Counted from the first letter of the stretch, positions 34,201 to 44,296 are shown. The stretch is 64,000 nucleotides of DNA from Owenia fusiformis (GCA_903813345.2 CAIIXF020000004.1:26847985-26911984), one strand, 5' to 3'. Numbers and translations are program-made. Notes: generated from the letters alone by a model not told the origin.

Positions 34201-35984
34201 AAAATAAAGGATTTGATCAACCAGTCATGAAGTCAACACTCTAAATTGTATAAAAATGCAAGAAATCAGACAAGGTGGTCATGTTTTGAAATGCAAAATA
34301 GAGTGGAAAAGAGTGGAATCAGCAAGGAATAAAGTAAACAGACATGTAGTCAACACTATCAATTGTATAGAAATGCAAGAAAATCAGATATTTCATTCAA
34401 ATTTTAGAGAGAAATTGAGAGGAATAACCATGAGCAGACGGATAAAATAATTTGTTTGTCTGCTCTGGCTGTTTATATTCCCTATGGTAAGTAATATCCC
34501 AATAGACGTGGCATATACCTTGTAAAACATTTTAATATGAATCCCTGCCAAATCCTGTTGTTCACTAGATTAGATTTGTTTAACAATGCCACCCATCATG
34601 CCTAATTGAAGGGGGAGGAGGGTTAAGGGGATCCTCTTGCTATCTACACTCTTATTTTGGTCAAGGAAGGACGATGAGTTTAGGACTTGAACAAAATTAA
34701 AAAATGAAAGAAGTGAACATTGTTTTTTTATAGGGAGATACTATCTATAATTAATATGTTCGATATTGTATCACCTGATGGTAATAAACCAGTACATTTA
34801 ACCAGTAAACCAGTACATTTAACCAGTAAACCAGTACATTTAACCAGTAAACCAGTACATTTAACCAATAAACCAGTACATTTAACCAGTAAACCAGTAC
34901 TTTTGACTTACTGAAAATCTTACAATGTTTGCAACCTCTTGGACTGTGAGAAATTTACCCCCCCCCCCATCACCGCTCCCTCTTCCCTCGTGATATCTAT
35001 ATATTACATCTCGCTGGATCCTCACTGATTTACAAGTTAATCTTTTTTAGAATTATTTATGCCTAACATTTCTAATAAAATCCACCTTCTACCTTCCTTA
35101 TAGCTTTAATCCTCATAATATTCTGGAAAGAAATAACACCAAGTCACAAAAACTCACCAAGTCACAAATATTTACTATACTTCTCAATAGTAATGTTCCT
35201 GCATGAATATCTTTTAGAAATCATCTCACATAGCTTTTGATTCTTATGTAATACAAGACTCGGTATACCTTATTTTCATCTATTAAACCCTTACAACGCA
35301 AGTAGCATCTCATATAAAACTGTACGAAATCACTCCCCCACTGGATTTTCTTCACATATATACAACTCCATGCCCATTTACTCAACATAGCTGGCGATTC
35401 TAATATGACAAGAATCAGCTAAATGTGACAAGAATCAGCACAATATGACAATTATAATCAGTATAATATGACAATAATTGATATAATATGACAAGAATCA
35501 ACACATTATGACAATAATCAGCATACTATGACAGGAATAGGTATAATATGACAAGAATCAGCACAATATTACAACAATTGTCATACCTTATTTAATCTAT
35601 TAGCCCTTACAAGAAAATTGACATCTCACAAAACTGCATGAAATCACAGCCCCCCTACCACCTACATAGTTCCATTCACTCTATATCCATGTACATTAAT
35701 CTCATTTATTCCACATAGTGTCTGCATACATACAACAGCTACCAACATACCTTTTCAAATAGCGTTGGTTGCCAACTTGGATTTATAATTTTCCAGTTGA
35801 ACATTAACATAGGATCTTCGTCATCTTCCATTGATTCATCCGCGTTATCCCCTGCCCCGATAATATCACACATTCCCGTGAGTGCCGCCGGCGGAATGTG
35901 CGAAATGGCAGCCGTCAGACGACGTTTTCTCGGTGATAAAACATCCGATTCTTCAGCCACCATTGCTCCATTCACATCATACAT
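22189..35984 (-). CDS. SCHIP1: SCHIP1 orthologue (schwannomin/merlin-interacting protein 1), ten coding exons
   Basis: Minus-strand exons, 5' to 3': 35984-35751, 31493-31365, 28260-28149, 27361-27279, 26898-26716, 25950-25891, 23742-23671, 23376-23259, 22848-22755, 22288-22189. They join to 394 residues and a TGA stop, and every junction keeps frame. Diagnostic matches to vertebrate SCHIP1 are [13 protein letters not shown], the junction-spanning [64 protein letters not shown] and VDIEDLT. The C-terminal third is a heptad-rich coiled coil. Vertebrate SCHIP1 binds merlin (NF2) and ankyrin at the membrane cytoskeleton; a similar adaptor role is inferred here. A proline-rich PPPKPPR stretch in exon 5 could bind SH3 domains. 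Other isoforms with different first exons are possible, as in vertebrates. Confidence 0.92.
22548..22650 (-). repeat. Dispersed repeat, copy C (inverted)
   Basis: In SCHIP1 intron 9. Read on the minus strand it has CAACTTTTTTGTGGATGGTG and TGTAACAAATGGCGGGTTGT, matching copies at 920 and 11600. Confidence 0.65.
22755..22848 (-). CDS. SCHIP1: SCHIP1 exon 9
   Basis: 94 nt, acceptor TGTGTTTCAG, phase 1 to 2. It completes Asn331 and encodes [20 protein letters not shown] and then LVDIEDLT. The donor AG/GTAAAA also creates an in-frame TAA if it is not spliced, so a shorter protein ending in ...DLTR is an alternative. Confidence 0.9.
22850..23130. repeat. Degenerate tandem repeat in SCHIP1 intron 8
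   Basis: Loose repeats, about 60 bp, of TTGTTACATCATCA, GGTTGCTATGGTGA and CTATAAACATG. Five or so decayed copies. Confidence 0.6.
23259..23376 (-). CDS. SCHIP1: SCHIP1 exon 8
   Basis: 118 nt, phase 0 to 1, acceptor CTACTTTTAG, donor GTAAGT. It contains a basic [12 protein letters not shown] segment and [18 protein letters not shown], the start of the C-terminal coiled coil. Confidence 0.92.
23671..23742 (-). CDS. SCHIP1: SCHIP1 exon 7
   Basis: 72 nt, phase 0-0, acceptor TTTTCTAG, donor GTAAGT. It encodes [20 protein letters not shown], matching the conserved KPMAKMQVEVEKQxRKKSP block. Confidence 0.92.
24000..24570. other. SCHIP1 intron 6, nothing recognised
   Basis: Plain AT-rich intron. 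No exon-like stretch fits the SCHIP1 frame. Confidence 0.35.
24575..24952. mobile_element. MITE with AGGGAGATATGCCGA ends, 378 bp
   Basis: 15-bp inverted ends AGGGAGATATGCCGA and TCGGCATATCTCCCT. The interior is a series of palindromic ATGAGTACTCAT and AGTGCTAATTT words. A target duplication is not obvious. Confidence 0.68.
25891..25950 (-). CDS. SCHIP1: SCHIP1 exon 6, likely duplicated cassette exon
   Basis: 60 nt, phase 0-0, acceptor CATATCCAG, donor GTATAC. It encodes [20 protein letters not shown], which resembles the last 19 residues of exon 5 ([19 protein letters not shown]). Vertebrate SCHIP1 has only one such block. Leaving out exon 6 keeps the frame and restores the vertebrate-like order, so alternative inclusion is plausible. 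Confidence 0.72.
26070..26465 (+). repeat. Imperfect direct duplication in SCHIP1 intron 5, partly retained
   Basis: Blocks starting TCATTCAGCTCAAGCTACCT at about 26140 and 26311, each followed by an AATATTAAGGAAGGC-like block and TTTGCRCCTGTTT. Unit about 165-170 bp. The block lies upstream (minus sense) of exon 5 only if exon 6 is skipped; it sits in the intron after exon 6. Confidence 0.5.
26716..26898 (-). CDS. SCHIP1: SCHIP1 exon 5
   Basis: 183 nt, phase 0-0, acceptor TTATTTACAG, donor GTATG. A proline-rich part ([16 protein letters not shown]) is followed by an acidic run and [19 protein letters not shown], the start of the conserved helical region. Confidence 0.92.
27158..27276 (+). 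repeat. Tandem repeat, 40-bp unit, three copies
   Basis: Units begin AGAACCTCCCCTCGTAAAAT at 27158, 27198 and 27238. The last unit ends a few bases from the SCHIP1 exon 4 donor at 27278. Confidence 0.88.
27279..27361 (-). CDS. SCHIP1: SCHIP1 exon 4
   Basis: 83 nt, acceptor ATTTTTTAG, phase 1 to 0. It completes the split Ser159 and encodes [19 protein letters not shown], the most conserved short block of the family. Confidence 0.92.
27420..27565 (+). repeat. 'CCCTGGCTACGGGC' dispersed family fragment
   Basis: GGCCCGTAGTCAGGGAGTTC, a C-run, GAGCACTTTTCATGTG and CCCCCTGGCTACGGGC. It matches the family listed at 30765-30945. Confidence 0.6.
28149..28260 (-). CDS. SCHIP1: SCHIP1 exon 3
   Basis: 112 nt, acceptor ATTTTTTCAG, donor GTAAGG, phase 0 to 1. 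It encodes [20 protein letters not shown] and then [10 protein letters not shown]. These match the conserved NERExIRxKLAxG and KPxLSxRLQS blocks of SCHIP1. Confidence 0.9.
29060..29245 (+). repeat. Tandem-core family (Helentron-like), copy
   Basis: TATGTTTTGAAATCCAAAAT, then GAATTAGCAAATAATAAA, CTAAATTGTATAGAAATGC and CATTCAAATTTTAGA, ending AAGCATGAACAGA. In SCHIP1 intron 2. The short open frame at 29024-29233 is this repeat. Confidence 0.75.
29727..29904. mobile_element. Pogo-like MITE, 178 bp
   Basis: TA, CAGTAAAATCTATGAATATT ... GACAGGTTCTTACTG, TA. The inside has ACCGAGAAAAAAAGGTTCAG and AGGTGTTCAC words shared with the copy at 52614. Confidence 0.7.
29995..30190 (+). repeat. Polypurine tract with about 57-bp repeats
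   Basis: Almost pure A/G on the plus strand: units of GAGAAGAGGGAGAAAATAGA followed by GGAGACATT, about four copies. Long mirror-like purine runs can adopt triplex DNA. Confidence 0.75.
30765..30945 (+). repeat. Most complete copy of the 'CCTGTAGC-polyC' family
   Basis: GTCAGGCCTGTAGC, about 20 C, GGCCAAAAAATCTTTCAAAA, CATGCAGTTTTCACCATTCT, GAGCACTTTTAAGTGATTTT, GAACCCCCCTTGGC and TTGCTACGGGCCTG. The two ends (AGGCCTGTAGC and GCTACGGGCCTG) are inverted repeats, so this is a MITE-like unit of about 180 bp. Confidence 0.72.
30960..32170. other. SCHIP1 intron 2/intron 1 sequence around exon 2
   Basis: Apart from exon 2 (31365-31493) I see only AT-rich intron here. Confidence 0.35.
31365..31493 (-). 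CDS. SCHIP1: SCHIP1 exon 2
   Basis: 129 nt, phase 0-0, donor GTAATA. It encodes residues 79-121, including [20 protein letters not shown]. The acceptor (AACAAAG) lacks a good pyrimidine tract, but it is the only one that keeps the frame with exon 1. A Met inside the exon could serve as an alternative start. Confidence 0.65.
32180..32345. repeat. Pogo-like MITE fragment
   Basis: CAGTACAACCTGTCTAAGTG and GAACACCTTTGGTACC at the left, with GAGGTGCTCCACCTGAG at the right. It is related to fragments at 45475-45640, 61985-62080 and 62595-62715. Confidence 0.6.
32950..33205 (+). repeat. Tandem-core family, copy with two core units
   Basis: The core (GAATCAGCAAGGAATAAAGT to CATTCAAATTTT) is present twice in tandem after a 5' part with TATGTTTTAAAATGCAAAAT. 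In SCHIP1 intron 1. Confidence 0.78.
33295..33915 (+). repeat. Minisatellite with higher-order structure (24-bp to 48-bp)
   Basis: The first half repeats a 24-bp unit near ATGAGGCAAAATGAAACATT. From about 33595 it becomes a uniform 48-bp unit of two diverged 24-mers (GAGGCAAATTGAAACATGC and AAAGTAAAATGAAACTTTC), about seven copies. Frames of 119-171 codons on the minus strand are read-throughs. Confidence 0.93.
34195..34470 (+). repeat. Tandem-core family, copy with 3' hairpin
   Basis: A full core is followed by AACCATGAGCAGACGGATAA and then TTTGTTTGTCTGCTC. AGCAGAC and GTCTGCT form a 7-bp stem around a loop of about 20 bases at the 3' end. The frame at 34256-34450 is the repeat. Confidence 0.78.
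34780..34912 (+). repeat. Minisatellite, 21-bp unit
   Basis: Six copies of AAACCAGTACATTTAACCAGT, read as PVHLTSK units in one frame. Confidence 0.92.
35405..35580 (+). repeat. Minisatellite, about 20-bp unit, SCHIP1 intron 1
   Basis: Eight or so imperfect copies of ATATGACAAGAATCAGCACA with AATAATC variants, ending about 170 bases from the exon 1 donor. Confidence 0.8.
35751..35984 (-). CDS. SCHIP1: SCHIP1 exon 1 (N-terminus)
   Basis: 78 codons from ATG at 35984 to donor GTATGT at 35750, phase 0. It is acidic, with [16 protein letters not shown] near the end and a basic RKRR early on. It joins in frame to exon 2 as LFEK/VEAV. The first Met is chosen because no longer frame with an upstream acceptor is evident. 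The N-terminus is poorly conserved in the family, so alternative starts are likely. Confidence 0.7.
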
Positions 35985-36033
35985 AAAATATCAATACTTG
36001 CTGGCGTGTCTCACAGCGAGTATTGGATTGTAA

Positions 36034-38420
36034 TATTCAGGTCACTTTGTATTGAGTGTGATAGGGGATTGATCATATTGAATAAATTACACTGCATAAA
36101 ATATTCCCAGAGCCATTGCCAATTACATTGTTGAGTCACGACTGATACATACGTGTAAGTTTACAAGGTCAAGTTATCATTATAGCTCCCTGTGTATTTA
36201 ATTTGTAAATCAAATGCTGAGTATCTCGATATTGCTGAACCACTGTTGCTATATAAGCAATGAGCCTAGTTAAATGTGCTGAACCTTTTTATGAATCTCA
36301 TTCAAAGGATTATCTTTCCTATTCTTTTAAGGTGGGTAGTATAAGACAAACTTTGGACAGATTGTACATGTCTGTATGTACAGATTCATGTATAATTGAC
36401 CATACTTGACCTACCTTAATTCCTTTCATTAGAAAACATCCAAAGGATTATTTTTATATATTGTACTAATGCATAATTTATCAAAGCTATCTACAATACA
36501 ACATTCTGCACTTAGATGCCCCGACATTACTGTAAAAACATAATCAGCTTTTTTAAACAAACAGCACAAATAATTCAAAAAAAATATGGGAGAGATTGAA
36601 AAGGATTGACTGTGGGCCATGCCTTGGTGAGGAGATGGGGGGGGGGCAGATAGTGACAATGAGCTGTGAGTCTTCTCCTTCGGGGGGGGGGGGGGAAATG
36701 GGATACAGTTGCTATGGCTACTTAACTATGGCATTAGATGACCTTACCTAAAACAATCAATGGATACCAGCTTTGGAATACATGTTATCTCCTTCCAATG
36801 ATTGTACTGATTTCAAATTTGACAATTTTGACCAATAATCACTTGAAAAGTGCTCAAAATCAGAAACAAAAACTGCAAGAATTTTTGTATTTTGGGGAGG
36901 GGTTCCGGCAACGGGCCTGGATTTATTTAATTCATGTAATCCAAAGCGATAACAACTGATCACTATGATGTAATATTCCAATACAGAACCAATCAAGCCT
37001 TTTCAATAGTTTCATTTAGCTTCAGGTCCTCAATCTTTGAATGAGAGACAATCCTTTGATCTCGGCTCATCTGGTCTGACAGATCAATATTCAAAATTGC
37101 ACAAGATTTTATACCTTCAAAAGCAGCTGTTCATATATTCCATATCCATAGCTCTCATAGAAGAAGAATGTAAGTGTGACAGTAAATTTTAAATGCTTAT
37201 TTTATAGCCTTGTCTAGCCATTTTACACTGTTTTATATTTCTAATTTTATGATATGTATTGTCACATATTTTATTGTTAATTGTAGTCTGTATGTGTGTC
37301 TGCAGGGTTCTAATGGAAACAAGAAAACATATGTTTTTCTTATAAAATATCCCTGAATAAATAAAATCTAAATAAAAAAAATGAAATCAAATTACATTAT
37401 TTGTCTTCTTCAGAAGATATTAATTACTATTCATCTTTCTGGGCCTAAGGGTAAAGTCAACAAAAGGTTACACAAATAATCAACACTCTATTTAATAAAC
37501 TTTATTATACTCTACAAATATTCATATAATTAAATCATCTAATCATACCAAACTGTATATTTATTTGTTGTATTAAGAGTGTAGGAATTACTTCTGGGCC
37601 CAGGGTGTCATCAACAAACTGAACAAAGAAATCATAACACTCTAAAAAAATAATAAAGATTACTTATGTAATCACAATGTAATTTACAATACTTAGTCTT
37701 ATTTCATCAATTCCATTTAACTAATTCACTAAAGTGTAAAATCATCATCTGTTATTTGAGCGTAACGATTATCTTTTTTTTTATTAGATTACGACACAGC
37801 CTTAGGTTTTTCTAATTTTTCTCCGCAATTATCTATTTTTAAGGTTAAGTATCTCTTTCCTTGGCCTTGCCTTTCATGATTTAATGGAGAAAAATGTGCC
37901 AAAGGGTTTAGTGTCTTAATTTAGGTATTCTTGCTAAAGAGTTGAGAGCCTAGTAATTATCATTTCTTGGCCTCAGGGTAATTTCAATAGAAGATTACTG
38001 TACACAATAATGACTTAAAATCAAATTCATAATCAAATATCATAATCTCGAAATCCTCTCATAATTTAATTCACAACATTATTTGTCTTCTTCAGAGAAT
38101 AACAATTACTAGTTGAGTCTTGGCTCAAGGGTATTGTCTACAAACATATCATTAAGACTAATTAATAAAGATTATCATATACTACAAATTCTTTTATAAT
38201 TCAGTTAGCTCGATCTTTGATTTCAAATGTAGCAACCATAGCTAAATACTTAATGTACTCCCAACCAATCAGATTGCATACTTACAATTCATTGTTTGAC
38301 AACAATGATCAACTTTGAGTGAATTAATGCACTTTTTATTTCAATATTCTGTGACATAATTTTAATTTAGATTTGATTTTTGGATCATCACTAACTATGC
38401 CATATCACCATTTTTATTTA
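36034..38420. other. Upstream of SCHIP1 exon 1; no gene recognised
   Basis: Should contain the promoter and 5' UTR of SCHIP1, but no TATA box or CpG-rich island is clear. A long G-run lies at about 36679-36694, and a fragment of the polyC family (GCTCAAAATCAGAAAC and GGCAACGGGCCTGG) at 36825-36925. The rest is plain AT-rich DNA. Confidence 0.4.
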
Positions 38421-38424
38421 ATTT

Positions 38425-38560
38425 AGTAAAACCTGTATTTCTGAACACCTCTCTAATCTGAACACCTCCCTATGTGAACACTTTGTGTTTGTCATTATTT
38501 TTATTATCTCTTATCGACTCACATATTAAGAAACGTTGAAATGTGAAAACGTGTTAATTC
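38425..38560. repeat. Pogo-like MITE fragment
   Basis: AGTAAAACCTGTATTTCTGA, ACACCTCTCTAATCTGAAC and GACTCACATATTAAG. It is close to the 3440-3620 copy. Confidence 0.55.
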
Positions 38561-38934
38561 TGACTATCATAATTTACTGTTTTAAAGAGGGCGATATAGT
38601 AATTCAGTCTATCAAAGGGTAAGAACATGTGAATCAGCACATTAGAATCAGTTAATTCTTCATCTATTATGTGAAAAGCCAGACAGCGTAAATCAGACAA
38701 CATATAGGACGCCTTGCATTAGCCTTTCATTAGCATCCAATTCCGTTAATCATTTATAATTTATCGATTGTTTTTAAACATGTTTTCCCTTATTATAGTT
38801 TTATCGGTTACATTGTCAGTAGCTGTCACATTAACTGTGTGGGTTAACCATTCGCTGCTAATCGACTAATTTTGAGGATTAATTTTCTAATTAGTTAATC
38901 TATTTTTGCATGTGGTGTGATTGGGGATATCTTG

Positions 38935-39065
38935 TTGTAAAACTGTTTGTTTTGCCCACCGTGAATCCATGCTGTGCTCCGCCGTGCCCCAAAGTACTCA
39001 CACAGTGGTGACGAATGGTGAGCCCACAGGTCCTAAATGCGACATCATTATAAGGTACTTCTGGA
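38935..39065. other. GC-richer island, function unknown
   Basis: GCCCACCGTGAATCC, GCTCCGCCGTGCCCC and GACGAATGGTGAGCCC stand out from the AT-rich surroundings. Donor-like GTGAGT (minus) and GTGAGC (plus) words occur. It could be a non-coding or alternative first exon or an old insertion; no protein is recognised. Confidence 0.3.
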
Positions 39066-39886
39066 TATTTTTTTAAAGATTATTTATAATTAATACGTAG
39101 AATAAGTCAAACAAATAGAATGGGAGACTATGCATTTCTCAGTGTTAAGCATTTTGTAGTATTTTAATTGAAATTCAAATAATGTGTCTTTTAATTTCAA
39201 GGCAAAAATGAAGACAAAAAAGGCTAATAATAATAAAGATATATTATTTTCTTCAACTTCATATTCACTATTTTAATTAAATAAATATCTGAAATAAAAA
39301 ATGTTGGTAAAAGTTTAGTGAGGCAATTACCTCAGCTGCCTCACCATTTACTTTTAAGAAAATCCTTAAATCTACATTAAACAATCAAGCAATTCAATAT
39401 GAAACGATCCCGTAATTCAAAAAAATTCTGCCTGAATCAAAAAGGAACACAACTAATGTCAATATTTACTCAAGAACATTTATAAAGATTACATTTCCTT
39501 TCTAATTTCTATAATCAAATCATGAACATAATTAATCAAATCAGAGTGTGTAATTAATCGAATGTGCATTCTTGACCTTTAATAATACCCTTGAATATAA
39601 GTACTTGCTGGTCATGCAAATTTACTCTTTTTCTTAACTTTTTGAATGAACTCATCAGTTTTATGGACTTGGTTTTGAATTTTTTTGCGTCAACTACACG
39701 TCTTTGTGTTTTATTGCATGTTTTTCCTACTTCTTATTTTACTTTTTGAAAATTGACCACCAATGGAATTTTCTTCATGGGTCGCATGTCATCGTGATCT
39801 TTGCTTTATCCTCTACCCTCATCCAAACCAGTAGCCGCATTTCCCTCTGATTATAACATGTGATTTTAAAAGATGCTGATATGAGC

Positions 39887-40081
39887 TTAGATGTAGCTTA
39901 TATGGCATTTTATTTTGAGTATGAATGTGAGAGTTATTTGTTCATTGGTTAAGAAAACCGTTGATACAGGCTGATCAATCCATTCTTGAAGAGTAAAAGT
40001 GGCATTTAGCACTTGTAAAGGGTAGTTTTGAGAAATACAAAGAGCAATACTTGAAAACACAACCGAGACCACGTAAACCAT
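39887..40081 (-). CDS. Weak candidate: short ORF with signal-peptide-like start
   Basis: From ATG at 40081 the frame begins MVYVVSVVFSSIALCISQNY, like a secretory signal peptide, followed by VLNATFTLQEWIDQPVST with an N-glycosylation-like NAT. It stops after 64 residues and no clear donor is seen. It could be a first exon or chance; no family recognised. Confidence 0.25.
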   Translation of the reverse strand: MVYVVSVVFSSIALCISQNYPLQVLNATFTLQEWIDQPVSTVFLTNEQITLTFILKIKCHISYI

Positions 40082-40119
40082 TTTAATACAGATCCCTATG
40101 AAGTATACAATTCTGGGTC

Positions 40120-40490
40120 TTGGCCAAATCAATTTTAATAGACTTATTAAGTCTGACTGAGGAAAGCAAGATGAAAGGACAAGTTCTCATTCAAAGTGTC
40201 AATAAGGCAAAATTAAAGGATAGAAAAGGGTATTTCTTCATATTATGTCTGACTTTCTTACATGGTCACCAACTGAATTGGCCGCTGATGAGTTTCTGTT
40301 AACCAAATTACCTGTTTCTTTCATCCATTCATCAACTGAGCTCCCTAATGAAATAAAAGACAAGATTTCAATGGTAGAAGATGCCTACTGAATTGGAATT
40401 TGAGCTTGAAAAACATGAAAAATCTTCTGATTTAATTGAAACCTTTGAGAGTGTAGCTCTGTGCACAATTTCTTAAAATAGGCTGAAAAT
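40120..40490 (+). pseudogene. Possible decayed coding remnant in shifting frames
   Basis: Three successive frames look protein-like: LTEESKMKGQVLIQSVNKAK, then SDFLTWSPTELAADEFLLTK and HSSTELPNEIKDKISMVEDAY, then ELEFELEKHEKSSDLIETFE. The shifts between them and the stops suggest a dead gene or retrocopy. The family is not recognised. Confidence 0.3.
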
Positions 40491-41644
40491 TAAGAAATAA
40501 TGCCCAAATTGCCTTAAATGTATTTGTGGAGAAGCAGATTTTGGGCCCTACATTTTTTTAGTTTTTGGCCCACTGTGGGAGTGCACCCCCCCCCCTCATA
40601 TCTGCAATTGATTCTAAAATTAAGTAATCAATAATTATGCCACTATAATAAAAAAATAACATAAATATTATCATCAAGTATGTGTTATATCGATTGAACC
40701 TATTCAGAACGAATATTTGTTATAAAGGGGGGAAGTGTTACAGTGTGACAAAAACTGTTACATTTTCCCCTTTAAGAAGATTAGCTTGTCCTGAACATGG
40801 CTCAGGAATGTTAATAAAGACTGCATACTGGGAATTGGCAATGACTTGAAATTTCAATGAGAGATATTGGATATAAGGTTAGAGGTTAAAGAATTGATAT
40901 TAGATTTTAGATTTTTCTTCCTTACATGCTTTTAACATCTGTGATCTGTGTGAATCTTATTAACCTCTTGACTACCTGGAGTGACGAGATTTCTCGTCAC
41001 CTCAGAAATGACCTTGAAACCCAGAGTGACGAGAAAATCCGTCACAAAATTTTCATATAAAAACATGTTTTTGTTAAAATAAATGAAATGTATTAAAACA
41101 AAATTGATTTGCCATAAATCCTGCATCAATTCACCTATTGAAAATTAAGTAACTCATTATTCCCCCTGCAACAGGTGGTGGCAATGGTCATTTAGAGTGA
41201 CTGAGGTGTTGAGCATTTGTCGAAAAATTTAGACGATTTCATCTCTCTAGTTCTCAATTTAGAAAAAAACGAAATGAAATATGGCACATCATTGAAATTC
41301 TAGCCAATGAGAGAAAAAATGTGTCTCTGACATAAAGCTAAGTAAGTGACGCTAATTGAAGCGATTCTGATGCAGTATGGACATGTTCAGAATATCAGGA
41401 ATAAAATAAAAGAGTAGAAAAGAGAATAGAAAAGGAGAAAATTCCAGAGAAAGTTTAAGAGAGAATGACTAGATCTGTTTCTGCCTTTAATATTTCTTCC
41501 TATTATTTAAATCAATTGCAATATGTTTTATTTATTTCTCTTTGATTTAGTTTTACATTTTCAAACTACATGTGTATTCTTTTTTTAGAAATAATCGTAT
41601 ACCTCTTGATTCTCTTCAACTGTGCAGAAAAACTTTTGATGATT

Positions 41645-42270
41645 AAACTTGGAAATCCAGAATAGAGTGCAAGAGTGAAATCAGCAAGGAATAAAGTAAA
41701 CAGACATGTAGTTAACACTCTAAATTGTATAGAAATGCAAGAAAATCAGATATTTCATTCAAATTTTAGAGAGAAATGAGTGGAATCAGCAAGGAATAAA
41801 GTAAACAGGCATGTAGTTGACACTCTAAATTGTATAGAAATGCAAGAAAATCAGATATTTCATTCAAATTTTAGAGAGAAATGAGTGGAATCAGCAAGGA
41901 ATAAAGTAAACAGGCATGTAGTTAACACTCTAAATTGTATAGAAATGCAAGAATCAGCAAGGAATAAAGTAAATAGGCATGTAGTTAACACTCTAAATTG
42001 TATAGAAAATGTAGTTAACACTCTAAATTGTATAGAAATGCAAGAATCAGCAAGGAATAAAGTAAACAGACATGTAGTTAACACTCTAAATTGTATAGAA
42101 ATGCAAGAAAATCAGATATTTCATTCAAATTTTAGAGAGAAATGAGTGGAATCAGCAAGGAATAAAGTAAACAGTAGTTAACACTCTAAATTATATAGAA
42201 ATGCAAGAAAATCAGGTGGTTCTTTCAAATTTTGGAGAGAAATGCAGTGAAATAAGCATGAGCAGACGGC
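41645..42270 (+). repeat. Tandem-core family, copy with expanded core array
   Basis: Five to six cores (about 60-125 bp, GAATCAGCAAGGAATAAAGT ... CTAAATTGTATAGAAATGC ... CATTCAAATTTTAGAGAGAA), some truncated, end in AATAAGCATGAGCAGACGG. Frames on both strands are repeat read-through. Confidence 0.88.
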
Positions 42271-42706
42271 CATATTAAAGAAATAAAAGTACACAATTAA
42301 TAAAATATTTATAATGTAAGAACAGCCTGATAAATCAAGGTCTCAAGGATGTGACTTGAATAATCAGCCAGACCTCAAAATCATTTTCACATTTTATGTT
42401 TCTAGTCTAAGTATGTATTTGCTAAAAATATCTTAGAGCAAATATAGTATGCCACCTGTGTTTCTATTAACTTACTTTATGTGCAAAATTATGCTCAGGG
42501 CTTGTCAACTTAGAATCACAGAAGAGATTATCTGAAGAATTTAATCATAGACAAAAATGTACTTCAAATTCATTGTTTACATTTTTCTTAATTTCATAAT
42601 TTTAATAAGAACTGTGGCTATTAATCGTAGAATAAATAATAAAATGCTTTATTTAAAATATGATATATGATTAACATCTAACACTTTTTGTTCAAATAAT
42701 GAAACA

Positions 42707-42763
42707 GGGTGATCCATAAAATCCACAATGAAAGGGTTGCAACTTTTTGAGGTCACCCTGTAA
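42707..42763. repeat. Tiny CAGGGTGATC inverted repeat
   Basis: CAGGGTGATCC ... GAGGTCACCCTG with GCAACTTTTT inside, like a deletion derivative of the mariner-type MITEs. Confidence 0.55.
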
Positions 42764-42853
42764 AGTGTATAAGCTGTAAAAAGTGGTGGTGATGTTCAAA
42801 TAGATTCATAGTTCTTTGAGCAATATTCACTGTAAAAAATCAGGCGATATTAT

Positions 42854-43020
42854 AATCACAAAAATATTTTTTCTTCTTTTCACAACCTTTATTTTACTAA
42901 ACGCTACCTAGTGCTTCAGTTCCGTTATTATACAGTTGAAAAAGGATCCAGACAGGATCCGAAACATCCTGTTTAGTAAAATAAAGATTGTGAAAAGAAG
43001 AAAAAAATATTTTTGTGATT
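42854..43020. repeat. Long palindrome, arms about 50 bp
   Basis: AATCACAAAAATATTTTTTC at the left is mirrored by AATATTTTTGTGATT at the right. The arms continue through CTTCTTTTCACAA and TTTATTTTACTAAAC. The centre is about 65 bp and contains a small GGATCC inverted pair. Confidence 0.8.
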
Positions 43021-43924
43021 TGATAATCCAACCTGAAGAACATGTTTAAGGATATTTTAATCGATTGTCATTCTTATAAATATATTAATTGAACCTATAT
43101 ACTGTATAAGTGGTATTTATTCCATGTGGTTTCGATGCCAAATGGTAAAATTTGATCATTTCCCTAATTTTGATTTTCCTATAAGAACAAGAAACTTCCC
43201 ACAGGATTAAAGTATAAAGATTATATTTCCGACATTTAATTTTCGAACCTGGCAAAAATTAGGCAATTGGCAAATTAAATGATTAGGCAAATTACCGCCT
43301 ATACAGTATAACCTTAATCCATTTTTCAGAATAATAAAAGTTATTATCTGACACAAAACTGATAAATTATTCTGATATTGCTTTTCAATCACGCTTTAAA
43401 CTGCCTGTTGCGACAAGATTCTATCAACTTGTCAATATATTGTCAGAGATAAGGCATGCTTTGCTGGATTACAACATTAATTGGACACCTTTCAAAATAA
43501 TGAAATTCCCATGAAAAGGACTTTAAATAAAGATGTTTAATAGATGTCATTGCAGTAACTGATTAAATAATCTCTACCTACTGATTAAATAATCTCGATC
43601 TAGTTCAATCCCACTTTTTACATGGTTTTTATGTAATGTTCCTTTGTCAAAATATGTTACAAATAACAAGTCAAATTATTAGCTTATGTGCCATGTGGTA
43701 ATTCTCAAAATGAATCAGAATAATTCAAATCGTCATAAATGCAAATAAATCGGGCCAATTTGCTTTTATGTCAGCATCTCCCGGATCTAGTTTTAGCATA
43801 TTATTCAATCATATTAACCCACACAGCGTCACACTAATCGCATTGAGGGTGGTCCATTGATTCTTTATAAGGGGGCTATATACGTACATTTATTTTTGCT
43901 GGAACTAAACTACATGTTAACGTC

Positions 43925-43995
43925 CTGCTTGGCCAAAATCATGCAGTTTTTCACCATTCTGAGTACTTTTCAAGTGATTTGGGTCATTTTTTTAA
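43925..43995 (+). repeat. Fragment of the polyC family
   Basis: GGCCAAAATCATGCAGTTTT, CACCATTCTGAG and TTTTCAAGTGATTT match the middle of the 30765-30945 copy. Confidence 0.55.
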
Positions 43996-44296
43996 ATCAT
44001 ATTTTGTATACTTAGTACCTTTTTCATTCAGCAAGGTTAGATTTTTTATATAATCTTGATTCTAAACGTGTAGTCTTAGTTCTACAGACACGTTTTGTCC
44101 AGATAAAGCCCCCCTGATTTTTAAGTGAAATCCCCTTGACTTTTCTAACCAAATTCCTCTGATTTTTAAAACAAATTCCCTTAAATTTTTTAAATCCAAA
44201 TCCCCTGATTTTCCAATAAAATTCCTTTGATCTTTTCTTGATGAACATGGTGTTGGAAATTTTTTCAGAAAGTACAAGTTCCCCAAGGATCTAAAG

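Noticed and set aside
41860-42145. Frames of 74-86 codons on both strands
   Set aside because: Read-through of the tandem-core repeat family.
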